Below are positions 25,101 to 37,300 of a DNA stretch of 64,000 nt, piece by piece (the stretch's first letter is position 1; each line of letters starts with the position of its first letter). Location of the stretch: positions 1-64,000 of the forward strand of contig CAXKVR010000449.1 in the NCBI GenBank assembly GCA_964058845.1, in the 5' to 3' direction. The stretch is from Carex sylvatica. Taxonomy: Eukaryota > Streptophyta > Magnoliopsida > Poales > Cyperaceae. The position numbers and the translations under genes are program-made. Under the pieces are notes generated by a model that saw nothing but the letters and a program-made list of their open reading frames with translations, was not told the origin of the DNA and ran no database searches.

Positions 25101-25433
25101 TATATTAGTTTCCAATCCCCGTAGATCATTCCCGTCATTTCCACCGGTATGGTATTTCTGATGCTCAGTACCAGTACCTATGTCGATTAGCAAACTCTCA
25201 CCGTGCCATAACCAACACTTATATCCTTGCTTGAATCCACGACGGATTAAATGGTTCCTCACTTGGTTCGAGTTGGAAATTTTTTTACCATTGTTACAAT
25301 CACGATAAGGACACGACATCAGTGCGCTCCCCTTATTTGCCATATCTTCCGTAGCAACTCTGATAAATTCCTCGCCACCTGTCATATATTCATCAGATAG
25401 ACGTGATACTTCGTACATCCAACTGCGACCCAT
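22118..25433 (-). pseudogene. CACTA TNPD-type transposase (TNP2 family) with DUF4218/DUF4216-like parts, multiple stops
   Basis: Begins MGRSWMYEVSRLSDEY, the transposase-associated N-terminal domain with a CxxxxC...H zinc-like block (CPYRDCNNGKK), then the TNP2 core (VCPNDCILYRSEYKDLHECP; WPVLLCIYNLSPWLCMKRKY), then DUF4218-like (HTLSKVEKKSLLECLHGVKV; FERYIGLLKAYVKNRYRPEG) and DUF4216-like (YGFVEEIWEVDY; FYVTDPAD) parts. Disruptions: TAA 25062-25064, a frameshift with a small deletion near 24800, TAG 24284-24286, TGA 24101-24103, TAG 23624-23626, TGA 22565-22567. All are in frame with the conserved reading. It once encoded the DDE-type CACTA transposase; now a relic. Confidence 0.9.
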
Positions 25434-25530
25434 ATGCAATTATAATAAAACACAATTAATTAAGAACAAGGTTGGGGAGCTTAGTTCTGTTCACAATATG
25501 GCTTACATAGGGCCGGGTTACCATCCTATC

Positions 25531-25724
25531 CCACTCTCTAAATACTTTGTCTCAGTAGTGGCCACATGTTAATCGTGTTTTAGCATTTAAGAAAATTTCG
25601 GCAGCATTTCCCCTTAGTTCCCCGAGATTCGGGAAACTAAGTGGAAATGCTGCCGAAATTTTCTTAAATGCTAAAACACGACTAACATGTGGCCACATCC
25701 TAAATGAGACAAAGTATTCAGAGA
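25531..25724. repeat. Near-perfect hairpin in the TNPD leader
   Basis: Left arm 25531-25620 ('gccacatgttaatcgtgttt' and on) and right arm 25622-25724 are inverted copies with a tiny loop around 'ccccgagattcgggg'. It lies about 100-290 bp upstream of the TNPD start codon, within the probable transcript leader. Confidence 0.85.
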
Positions 25725-26625
25725 GCAGTCCCAAAACGGGGACTATTCAAAATTAATCCCTAATGGATTAATTTTGAACGGGTATCATGACCTAAAGGCA
25801 TTAATAATGCGGTTGTGGCTCATAAGACAGTACCCTAGCTACATACCTAGCTAATATAATTACATCTCTTACAAAAAAAAATACATTAATGCACAAAACT
25901 AATTAAACATGAGTTCTAGGTTGTACTTACAACTTTTTTTGGATGACGGATCGAGTGAGATGAAAATATATCGCTGCACCAAATATCTCAATAATAGCCA
26001 ATCTACAAAATTAAACCATCGATCGGAACCTAATTAAGAGATGTACATAACATGCATGTTATATATCTTACAACTTGAAATAAAAAAAAATGCTTATATA
26101 GCATATATAGCAAACTCAAAAGCGTATGCATGCAAATCTTGAAATAAGAAGACGTATTCAAACTTATAAAGAATAACTTATATGTAGCTCATATATTAGC
26201 TCATATATAGCATATATGCATATATATATATGCATGTGCATCCAAGTCTCCACATATAAAAAAAAACTTGAAATGAGAAGATGCTAGGTATTCAAACTTA
26301 TAATTAAAAGCTTGTGGAACTAACAAAAGAGCTGAATCAAGACTATAAGGTTTAGATTTTGAGCGGGCCAGATCATAATTCACTTCTTGTATATATATAG
26401 GATTTATGGTTTAGGGTTTGAACCGAATTAATCATAAAGCCAATAAATGGTGCTCTACTAGTAATAACAAACTTGAGAAAAGAGATGATCAAATGTACCT
26501 CAGAAAAGAGAGCTGAGATAGCTGAAGTAATATAGGGCGAAATAGCTACTGCGCTAATTAAGAGAGGCGATAGAGGAAGAGAAACGAGATTCTGACAAAA
26601 ATGGGACTAAATGAACTTTTCATAT

Positions 26626-26821
26626 GCACTATCAGGATCGGTTGTTTAGAACAAATGATCCTGATAGTTCAACTATCAGGATCAGTTGTTTATAAAAACC
26701 GATCTGATTAACTATTAGGATCGGTTTTGTTCAAAGAACCGATCCAGATAGATATTAGTATCGGTTGTTTCATATAGCCGATCCAAATAGACCGATCCTG
26801 ATTCCTGTTTTTCCACTAGTG
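26626..26821. repeat. CACTA right subterminal repeats
   Basis: Five or six 'actatcaggatcggttgttt' type motifs and their inverses in the last 200 bp before the TTTTCCACTAGTG terminus. They differ slightly (tcagg for tctgg) from those at the left end. Confidence 0.8.
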
Positions 26822-27834
26822 GGTCCTTGGGTGCAAGATGCAGTGCATGTGGGTCGTGACCTCAACCACGATCGTTCGAGATTTAGCGCACAAACGAGAG
26901 AACATGACATGACTCGGAGCTCGAGGATCTGATGGGTAGATAATTTGTTTTCATCAATTAGTTCATATATTTTCAATTTTTTATGTGGTGTGTTCTCGTT
27001 TTGTTTATCTTTCTGTCTTCTTGTTGGGGGAAAAAGCACGAGGCATTGCCTAATTCGTCTGTAATTGAATTAAGGTTCTATTACAATAAATTTGGAGTGC
27101 TAAATGAATGGTACTTTTAGGAATGTGGTGATTGCCAATAAATTAATAAAAGCTGAAGTGGGAACTTTTGTTTAGAAAAGATGCACAGTTAGTTAGTTAC
27201 ATAACGAAAAATACTAACTTTTATCCCCTGCCTAATTAATATAAATTTATGTACAATGATAAGGAAGACAATATTTGACTTTTTATTTGCTTAATTAATA
27301 TAAATTTATGTACAATGATTAATTAGTATTACCAATATAAATTAATATAAGATGCATTACTGAGTGGTAGCTAGACTCAGCTGAACTGCTGCTACCACTG
27401 TTTGAACCGTCAGATCTGTTTTAAGATTATTGTTGAGGATAGTCATCAGTGTTGTAGAGAAATAATGTCTGAAAGTCTGCTTCTGTTCGACATTAACGTT
27501 ACAAGAATTAAGCTATATATATATATGGTTGGTAAATATTAGTCAATTCGGACTATTTACTTTAAATTTCAGAGGGAATTGTATCGACTAATTTTATGAA
27601 ATGTCCTTTCATTTGAAAAGTAAAGACTCAATTAATATCGTATAAACAAAAGGGAAATTTGAAATTTTGATTTTACCTAAATATGAAAAAGTTGAGTTAT
27701 GCAGATCAATCTGTTCCAATTCTGAAAGATTATATCGTTATAAGCTGAACTGTAGATAAAAGCCTCTGGTTTTTATACTTTGATTTAAGGTTTATATTAA
27801 AGATGGAAAGTGAGGGTAGGAAAAATACGAGTGC
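26822..27834. other. Unassigned intergenic stretch
   Basis: AT-rich DNA with no gene recognised. The 'cttaattaatataaatttat' phrase is duplicated at about 27230 and 27290. Confidence 0.4.
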
Positions 27835-27994
27835 GTATCCTCCGAGATATCTCATATTTTGCGCAACCGACGTGCCCGTTTCTTATTCGGGGATAGCACG
27901 GGGGTATTTGAGCTTTGGGATTCGTGCAGAACATATTCGAATGGTTGAGATTTTTTTAAAAATCATGCAAAATATGAGATATCTAAGAGGATGC
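27835..27994. mobile_element. Short MITE with 27-bp inverted ends
   Basis: A 160-bp segment with ends 'tatcctccgagatatctcat' and the inverse 'atgagatatctaagaggatg', plus 'attttgc' further in on both sides. No target duplication is clear. Non-coding. Confidence 0.6.
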
Positions 27995-28019
27995 TAATTT
28001 GAAAAATATTGTGTTGTGG

Positions 28020-28389
28020 TAAGGGTGAAAACGGATCGGATATTGATCGGATAGAGGTAAAATTATATTCGTATCTGTTTTTATTTTTGAATACAGATAC
28101 AGATCAGATATTCATTTTCAATACTATTATTTATTAAAAATCATAGAAATATTATTAAAAAATATGAAAGTTCATAATATGTATATTATTAAATAATGAT
28201 GAATAACATAATTTTTTTCATAATATATATTAAATTATTTGGTATATATATTTACTATTCGGATACAGATAATTAAAAGCTAAAACTATATTTGTATCCG
28301 TATTCGTCAGTTCGTTAAGATATCCGTACCTAATTTTCGAATACGGATTTGAATTCGGTCAGATAATATCGGACATGTTTTCACCCCTA
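28020..28389. mobile_element. hAT-like MITE (TAGGGGTGAAAAC ends)
   Basis: Ends TAAGGGTGAAAAC and, inverted, TAGGGGTGAAAAC (12 of 13 matching), then 'atcggatat'-like words. 370 bp, AT-rich, non-coding. Flanks (tgttgtgg and gtttgtga) share only 5 of 8 bases, so the insertion is old or the ends are slightly off. Confidence 0.6.
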
Positions 28390-29680
28390 GTTTGTGAACC
28401 TACATGGACATTTTTGACAAAAATAAAATAAAATAAGGATAATTTGATTTTATAAAATTTACACACTGCCGCTGTGAGCCTGATTAACCAGAGAAACCAA
28501 TGCTCCATAGAAACTGACGCACTGCCGTGTTTATCACCAACTACTAAAATCATGATAATCCATAGAAACTTACACACTTCCATGTTTACTACAACCTATT
28601 AACGTTATCCCAAGATAAAAGCTTTAATTTTTGTGAAAAAGAAATCAGTTTAGTAAGCCCAGGTCACACTACAAAAATTAATTAGTTTTAACGCTTTTAA
28701 GGATTTGAATTTAATTTTGTAGAGGTGCGTCAGGTCCATTCAGTAGTGCAGCGCAACTGCGCAAGGGCGACGCTCTTGGGCCCCCAGTAGCAAGTTACTG
28801 TGATGAACCCTCCCCCCCACAAAAAGTAGATTAAATATCGTAGTGAGCCCATGGCCACATATCAGATATTAAACCGATAAAAAAATGTTGATCTTAACCG
28901 AAAGACCGAGAAAGGTATGAAACTCAACGCAGCACCATTCTCCTTTCTAATATGACACTTTTAGTTTTCCAATCTCTCTTTTACTTTTTAGTTCTTTTTA
29001 AGTTTTTAAGTCACTTGTGACTTGTTGAACAATTCACTTGTCGAATATAGTAACAAAATGAAGCGTCCTTCTTTATCAGCTTCCTAGTACTCTTTCTTCA
29101 GTTCACCTGCTGGAACTAAAGCGGTATTCTCTAAACATCTCTAATCCAAGCAATTAGCAAGGACACTAGTTGCACGAGATTAATATGAGAATTAGAACAG
29201 TAGACCGGTTTCTAATCTAATGTCATGTGGATGCATATAAGTGTTTATATGACATCGGATATGATTATATGCTAACATCAGATAGATTTTGTGTTTTTGT
29301 GTCATTAGTGGTTCGCATGGTGTCGGATCTCAAGCCTGAGATGTTCAGTGTCTTCATACTCGAGAAATACAGGCTTGTAGTTGGTACCTACCGCTCTCTG
29401 TAAAATGAAGTCATAACGGTGTCTTCTCGGCATGTATAGACTCGTGGAATGAAGCTCATGAAATCAAGAATGCAAATATCCCTCATGCACATCGGGAAGA
29501 ATGTGTATGAGTGATGATATCTTTTGGGCCTCTTGATAGAATCAGATTATACAACATGCATTGTGATACTGGCTGATCGCAAGTATATGATGATTAACGG
29601 ATCAAGAAACAGAATAGATAAGTGTACAGGAATGACACGATCCTATCTTGAGCTTATCATGCGATATTGGATACGACACA
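28390..29680. other. Unassigned stretch, right part probably retroelement
   Basis: No gene recognised. From about 29200 to 29680 the sequence resembles the part right of the inserted LTR in texture (no ORFs, mixed composition) and ends at 'acacagg', where an LTR begins. Confidence 0.35.
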
Positions 29681-31020
29681 GGTGTTGAATTTGGGGCACC
29701 ACTAATTGCTATAAAAACAGAAAATAATCGCAATTAAAAGTAAAATATAAGAGTTTAGATAAATTTGACACGCGGGATGATAACGGAGTTCGGCAAAACA
29801 AAAGCCTACGTCTCCGGGGCTTCGCAACCTTTTCTAGGTGTGCCTTTCTATTACCCAATACGAAAGGATTACAACTTGTGAACCGTTGAGCCCTTACAAT
29901 CCAAGCGGAAAGTCAATCGGCCAACTAAGAACGAGATCCGGCGAGGCCTTACAACCAAGGAAAGTCACACGACCTCCTAGAGATGAGAACAAGGTCTCTA
30001 AGTTTAAGCTACTCAAGAGAAACACTCAATAGATCACTCTAATCTAATATAACTTGAGATTAGTGAAGTGAGTTTGAGGTTGTTTGAGGGATTTTGAAGT
30101 TTTAAGCTCTCACAACAATGAAGTAACTAAAACTCTCAGAAAATCGTATTTTAGAAGTTTAGGGTCGGCTAAGATGCTTTGGGAAGAAAGTCCAAAGTCC
30201 TATTTATAGAAACAGCTAAAAAATGAGCTAAGTGAGCTAAAACGTTACCAACGTTTTATAAAACATTACAACATTTTAGTTCAAAATGCGATTTAGAGTT
30301 TTAATTTTCTGACAGCTCAGCTAATCGATCAAAACGTTACCAACGATTGTATAACGTTATGTAACGTTTTGCACTGACTTAAACTTGATCAAAAACATGA
30401 ATTTCTAAATCTCAGAATTAATTAAATCGTTACAATGTTTAATTAAGTAAATCGTTGTAAGTATTTAACAAACGTTACAAAGTTTTATTTTGAATTCTGA
30501 GATAGCTGTGCTGAAAGCTCTGACACTCTTGAAACGTTACAACGGTTGTAAAATATTGTAACGTTTTAAGTAGAATCTAGACAGCTGTGCTTAGCAGTTC
30601 TGACATTCTCTAAAATGTTGTAACGTTTCAGATTGATTCTGCACAGTTGTATTTCAGCTATTCTGACAAACTAAAACATTGTAACGTTTTATGAAACCGT
30701 TACAACGTTTTAAGTTGTTTCTGCATTTGATCAATTATTTCTTCAGCGTTTTTGATATGCCTAAAACGTTACAACATTTTACAAACGTTACCAATATTTT
30801 AATCCTGTTTAAACAGCATCAAACTTACTTTACTAAGCTTCTGATTTTACAATTTGAATTTTTGATAAGTGTCTTCATGATTTCTTCAGTCCAAGTATTC
30901 CATTATGCAATTCCATTTGACTTAAACCTACATATTTTTCAAAACTAAAAGAAATCGTAAAATTCAATAATTATATATTTTTGCAAATTAGTCAAATAGA
31001 CGAAAAATATTATTGCTACA
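29681..31020 (-). mobile_element. Copia-type LTR, minus orientation, with GTTACAACG repeats
   Basis: Reads on the minus strand from TGTAGCAATAATA (near 31020) to ATTCAACA (29681). It has a TATA box 'tctataaatagg' (minus strand, about 30200-30211) followed by a leader whose wording (aagggctcaacggttcacaa; ttgccgaactccgttatc; ggtgccccaaattcaaca) is typical of large plant copia LTRs. The promoter-proximal part carries a dozen or more 'aacgttacaacgtt' variants (30240-30800). No internal coding region or second LTR is present, so it is likely a solo LTR. The flanks acagg/accta do not match. Confidence 0.6.
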
Positions 31021-32880
31021 ACCTATAATAGGAAGTGTTATGCACTGTCTATATTGGATCACGATACTATCTGGTTACAAATCGTCTGTATCGTTTGGGT
31101 AGTCAAGAAGCATTGCTAGATGCCTATCTTGATCAATGAGACCGGGAGCTCATTGCCAACATGATACGGATCCAAGTGAGTCACACCTCCAAGGGCTCTA
31201 GTCGTTTCATCATACAAGTTTATGATGTCATTAATGCACAACTACATGTTGCACATCATATCACAATAACACTTGTGCATAATGGCTGATGATAAGTATT
31301 GAATACCATTACACACATTAAGAACTAATGAGAGGTTCAATTAAATCTATGGTATAAGTGTCTGTACACTGGATGATTTAATCAGATGAGGAATTAGTTG
31401 AATCATGCTTGTACACCTACTGGTACAAAGGCTTGATTCGACTGAATGAGAATATATGTTTAATTGAAGTAAACATATAATGGGGATTATCAATTCTACT
31501 ATTTAGTACAATTAAATTGTACTATGAGATAGAGAATTGAGAGACGAGCACGTGGATATGTGGCATGCGTGATTTGGACTTGCGGTTCAAAAGTTATGGC
31601 TATTTTAGTGGAGAGATGAGAAGTTTGACTTGGTCAAAGTCAGGAATATCTGATCAATACGTGGTTGACCAGATTATGTGATGTAAGTGTTGAATTGGTC
31701 AACAATATGAGAGGGAGAGGGAGGTTGCTCGTTGCTTAAGCAAAGTTTGGATATTATTTGGAAGCACAATTGGTTCATTGGACCAATGGCATGTTTAATT
31801 ACCAAATGAGCCTTGATTATCACGTTACAGGCTAGATATTTACAAGAATATTTGTGTAATTGATGAAGTCTATTTAAAGACCTCATCCCTCCATCTAAAT
31901 TAAGGAATTGATCCAAAAGCAAATCATTTGTCAAAGTAATCTCTCTCTGGCTCTCTTTCTACATCACACTCCCTCTCTCTCTTTCTTGGCCGAGCCGCAC
32001 ACCACCGTCGCCTAGACCACCGGCTCGTCGCCGTTGGTCTACCGGCCTCTACCCGAGCCTCTCGGCTCCCGCATCTCACCGAGCTTCGCCACCTCTAAGC
32101 CGAGCCGATCGGCTTTGAGGGCCGCCGCTCATTCCTTGCGCCGTCGTCTTGAGCCGGTCGCCACCTCCTCGGGTTGAGGCCGCCTAGTGCGAGCCTGAGC
32201 TCCTCCTCTGCCGTGCTCCACCTTGGCTGGCCGCCACCTCTCACCCTCTCTCTAGGCCGATCGGCCTTGTGATCCGATCGCGCTTCTTCTACTTGATTTG
32301 ATCGATCTTTGTTGAGATCCGATCACTTGTAGGCTACTTGATTGAGAGGTTTAATTTACTTCTTGTTCTTGATTTAATTTGTTGATCTTGATTCGGATTT
32401 TTCGATCTCTCCCTTTTTTCTCTCTCTCGCTTGATTGATTGAGACGCAAAATCAATTGCTTGATCTTACATTGGGATTGATGATCAAATCCATTGAGTGT
32501 GTTGATTGGGGAAACGATGTTGGTGATCTATCCAAACCTGCTATTGGAGTTGATCAACCGTGCGTGATATTGATTAGGACTGATGCGCTGAGCTAGCAGT
32601 TGAGCGAGCCAGTTATTCGACTAACCCCTGGTGTACACCCACTTGGCTTTCCTGTTTTGGAAAGATGAGAAGAAGCGAGCGGATAGCGAGTAAGCAGCTT
32701 GTGGCACCCAAGCCCGTCACCTTGCGAGAGGACAATATATGAACTATAACACTATACTAGATCATGTGTGTAGCATGATCCATAAACTGTGTGATTGATT
32801 ACATGTTATGGTAAAATCGCGTGTAGCGCTCAGTAAAATTTTAAAATGTACCTTATGGCGTGCACCGTTACCCAACAATA
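31021..32880 (+). mobile_element. Probable LTR-like retroelement segment interrupted by the copia LTR
   Basis: No ORF. A TATA-like 'gtctatttaaagacc' at about 31868, then a CT-rich tract, a GC-rich block (31980-32280, 'gccgagccg' words) and an end at 'cgttacccaaca' resemble the U3-R-U5 order of a large plant LTR. The 5' end may lie near 29200. No primer binding site follows and no target duplication was found, so this is tentative. Confidence 0.35.
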
Positions 32881-34399
32881 TTCACATATGTAAAACAAAT
32901 CTTAATTACTTATCACTTTTTAACATATTTGGATGAGCTCCTTTTACAATAGATTTTTTACAAAAACAATCCATTTTGCAAAAATTAATTTTATTGTGGT
33001 GAGACCAAATGAGCTCGCTATCCAGTTTTGATCTGCTGTGCACCCGTCAATATTTTTTTATGTCCAATAGTGTGTGTTTCGAATAAAAATTGAAGCTATA
33101 CATTTCTAAAAACTAGACTTTAATATATTTATGAATATATTAAGAAATCTATTTTTATAGTTTGTGTGAAAATCAAGTGATTTTTTACATATCTAAAAAA
33201 ATAGTAAATATTTTTTTAAAAATATAAAATTTGATTTACAAGTACATATTCATATGGAGATCATGTTGAATAGTACAGATCGACTGTTAGAATTTTGAAA
33301 ATTTAAATATTGAGCTGATTTGATAGGTTTCAATAGTTCAAATTCGTCATTTGAAACCGATTTGACGGGTTTTAAACTTGAGTTCACCAAGAACTTGGTG
33401 AACTTAAGAACACCCTATTTCTACGAGTCTGTATCGTCTGCATTAACTAAAAAGAGAATCTTTTTAGTTAATGCATATGGGCCGTCTGATTGTAAACGGA
33501 GCCTATTCGGCCTATGCCTATAACATAGGGGTCTTTAATAGTTGTGTGGATCTAATTAGCACGAATCTTAAAACTGATCGGACAGTGCAAATGTATTAAC
33601 TCAAAAGATTCTTTTTTGAGTTAATGCAGATGATACACATTCCTATTTCTACTCCAATTATATGCTCTCAAGATGTTTGATAAAATGTTCGGAGAACTTG
33701 ACCAAACTAGTTCCAGTATGTCCAGGAACCCCTCTCTTTGTCAATTTCATAACCTACGATAACATAATATTTATGTTTAGATTTGACCGTCCGATCAGAA
33801 TCCAAAGTGGGTGTTCGGCAACTCTTTTTTAAGTCTTTTTAGACTTTCTTTAGACTCCTTAGAAACTTAATCCGTTCGAACAACATTTTCTTAGTAAGGA
33901 TTAACTTTTGCTCATTTTGCTCAAATTCCTAAGCTTAAGCTCCTCTTGTTTCAATTCTTAAGGCACTATTTCTCTTAGATTAAGTTTTCTTAGCATCTTT
34001 TTTGTCTATTTATCACATTTTTCTTAATCAAGTGCTCCTTAGTTCCATTTAAAATTTAATCCCTCGGTGCCCAACACCCCCTTTCTCCGTGCATTCCACC
34101 TCGGTCGGATTGGCCTGAATTCTGATTAGACGGTCCGAATCTAAATGAAAATATTCTGTTACCTCAGTCTCTCTGTCAGGCGACCTCTACTAATCCGTTT
34201 AGTCGCGCTAGCCGAAGTCCCTATATCTGACGGCACCACCAGCGACTCGACCACTGAAGGCCACACCGGAAATTAAGTGTACACACTGTTTACACCTTTT
34301 GTTTTTTAATCCAAGTATCCAGCTTTTACATTCAAATCTCAAATCTGTCCCTAGTTCACCTTTTAATTCTCCTAGCCTGATTATTGGAGTAAACGAGCA
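32881..34399. other. Intergenic region upstream of LPXD
   Basis: AT-rich, no gene. Short palindromes occur ('ttaactaaaaagagaatctttttagttaa' type, near 33445 and 33598). The last 200 bp include the LPXD promoter and 5' leader but no firm TATA box was identified. Confidence 0.4.
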
Positions 34400-37300
34400 A
34401 TGGCAATGGCATTGAGGAGAGTACCATTTAAGTACTTCAACCTGATGTTATCCCGACAGTACACTTCTTCCACTCGAGATGTTTCAGGCATTTCTGAAGA
34501 ACTGCGCAGTAAGTGAATTAAAAGTGGATATGAGGAGAATTTTCTTCTTGTTTTATTTTTTATTTTTTTGTATAGAACCCCTTCAACAAATTATTGTCCG
34601 GTGATATAGAATATCTGTGTGTTGTGGATTGATTTATCTCTGCTGTTGGTCTTTCTCTTGCTTGATTTTTTTTTTAATTGAAAGTATAGCGGCTGTCCCT
34701 TTGGGAAATAGTTGTACTTAGGTTTATGGAATCATAGGCTTTTGTGCATACTTAACCCACATATTTTACCAGTCTCTCTTTTAAACTCAGTATATATTAT
34801 AATTTATCTGTGAAAATCAGGTTATCATGGGAAATATTTAGAGCAGTCAGAGTATATAAGATGGGATAATGGAGGTGGTATTTTTCACAATTCAGCATGC
34901 ATTGATCACACTGCACTCATAGAGAATGGTGCAATTGTGCATTCAGATTGTATGATTGCCAAAGATGTACAAATTGGTTCTGGTACAGTAGTGGGTCCTT
35001 CGACTTCAATCGGAGAATCGACAAAACTAGGGTTCTTTTTTATTCAAAAACCTTTTAAAATTTAAAGTTTTACCCACCCTTTTTGAAATTTGAAATTGTT
35101 TTATTTATCATAGGGTTAAGTTTGTTGAATTTTTCCCTTAGGAACCAGTTAGATACTTGATTGAGGATATATATGGAACTAGTATCTGCAATAAACTACT
35201 CTTTGTGATATCTAATAAAGCAAGGTGCTTATGACAATCAAGAATTAAATTTTTCTCTTGGTAAACTAAACTTAGGTACAATGTTGTACTGAGCAATTGT
35301 TCTGTTGGTCAATTCTGTGTAATCCATCATGGCGTGTGCATTGGTCAAGATGGTATGATTAATTAATTTACTTGGACATTTAATCAAATAAAGTTTACTT
35401 GAACATCATTTTCTTTTAGTACCATGGTATATACCATGGTGATTGACCATGTTTCTTCTTGTAAACAAAAATATTCACGGTCATAAATATTACATGTAGG
35501 CACTAAAAATCTGGTGCCTTTTCTTTTCTTACATCTTTTCTTCTTCTAATTAATAGTTTTTCTTATCTGACAATTCTATATCTTTATGTACCAAAATAAT
35601 AATTTATGCAGGTTTTGGATTTTTTATAGATGACAAGGGGCAAGTGGTAAAAAAACCTCAGGTAAATTTATAATATTTCCATGTAGACCCCTTAAATTTA
35701 CAACAATTTGTAAATGAGGCTCGACCCCGTTTTGCTTTCTGTAACAGATGCTAAATGTTAAAATTGGTGACCATGTGGAGATCGGTGCTAATACATGCAT
35801 CGACAGAGGCAGGTTTGGTGCACTCGTACAACCTTTTTAACTGAACTATAGAATAATTGTTAACATAATATAGCTGCGTTTCCTGGTATTGTATGAGTAA
35901 GTCAGGATCAAAGCTGCACAGAAGATAATAATTTTTGCTGGTGGCTAACTGATACCAAGGCATATCTGTACCATGCCTGTCAGTTCTGATCCATTTTGGA
36001 AAGTTGCAGCTGCATTTCTTTTTTAGTCTCTGATATTCTTATTTGGGGTGTTTTATTAATAAACTACGGAATGGTTGAAAATCCCAACAATAGATTGTTA
36101 TAAGCAATTACAGAAAGCATGAATGATAGTTTTACTGGAAAAAAAACTCTAATGGTTCTACTTCATTCATGTTTTCCCGGTATCTGTCAAAAGAATTACT
36201 GGTATGCTAGTGAAACTCCGTAATAGTTGCGAAATTTTAAACTCATGCCCGTGCATTCATATCAATATCTTTTCTAAGTGCAGTTGGAGAGACACGGTCA
36301 TTGGAAACTTTACAAAACTGGATAACCTTGTCCAGGTGTGATTTTATATCCTTCATTTTGTTGTCTTTTATCCTTTTCTGTACTTATTAGATGTTTAATT
36401 CATCAATTATTCAATTTAGGATATATCAGGGTGATATTAGGTTTGAGTTAGAGGCTCATTGCATAAGATACGATCTATCGGGGAATAATTGGACATTATA
36501 GTACGGTGGTACCATTCTGCAGCAATAATACTAGTCAGTCTTGGTACCAGCACCTACAAGCTGAAGTTATGGTGGTTGGTACATTATTTTTTTAACCTTG
36601 TTTATATGTTTTCATCTTTCAGATAGGTCATAATGTGGTTATTGGAAAATGTTGCATTATTTGTGGCCAATCTGGCATTGCTGGTTCTGCTACGTACTTC
36701 CCAATTCTTTTTTTTTCTCTTTATTTAATTTTGTTTGCGCACCTGTTTAAAAATAATGGATCTGGACTGGTCATTATGGCATGGTAGTGGGCAGTATTTC
36801 TCAGAAATTATTTTTGTAACTGAAATTTGGTGAAAACAATCTAACAGCCTCAATTAATTCTTGGTACGGCCGTAAAACTTCAACACACACATAATTAGAA
36901 AATAAAAAAAATTAATCAAACAAAAAAAGAAGAATGATAGGTTACTTGTTTGCTAGGTTTGTTGGTAATATCATGTAAAACTGCAATGCTCGCAGCATTT
37001 GTAGTAATAAATACCCTCTTCTATATTATACAAAATAAAGAACTATTTTTTTAGTGCTATCCTGGATGCATTTATAACTTGTGTAATAATTTTTATTTTC
37101 CTTCTTTTGTTAATTGTTGACATCTTTGGTGATGTAGATTAGGTGACTATGTAGTTATGGGGGGGCGAGGTGCAATAAAGGACCATGTTGAAATTGCTTC
37201 AAAGGTAAGAACAAAAAAATTATGGTTAACTGTTATGGTACTTGGACACGTAGAAACTCTTAGTAAGGTTGTGCACAAGTTCAGTAAGAAATGAGAGCTC

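Larger units (their letters stand above)
16049..26821 (-). mobile_element. Large CACTA (En/Spm) DNA transposon, decayed
   Basis: The ends are CACTAGTGGAAAA and TTTTCCACTAGTG. Both subterminal zones hold many copies of 'ctatctggatcggtt' in both orientations. Inside, on the minus strand, lie a TNPD-type transposase gene (22118-25433) and a second gene with an En/Spm-type N-terminus and Ulp1 protease C-terminus (17195-20179). Both carry nonsense mutations, so this copy cannot move on its own. The expected 3-bp target duplication is not visible (tcc on the left, ggt on the right). Non-coding parts: about 20230-20950 (AT-rich, then GA-rich leader), 20950-22100 (repeats), 25440-26620 (hairpin leader). 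Confidence 0.9.

Noticed and set aside
16046..26824. 3-bp target duplication of the large CACTA
   Set aside because: Flanks are tcc and ggt; shifting the ends by one or two bases does not make them match, so none is claimed.
28667..28728. CACTACAAAAATTAA, resembling a CACTA terminus
   Set aside because: No matching opposite end or subterminal repeats nearby beyond a weak 'ttaattttgtagaggtg'; likely chance or a tiny relic.
29838..30032. 64-codon frame with apparent coding composition
   Set aside because: It lies in the untranslated leader part of a copia LTR and runs against the LTR orientation.
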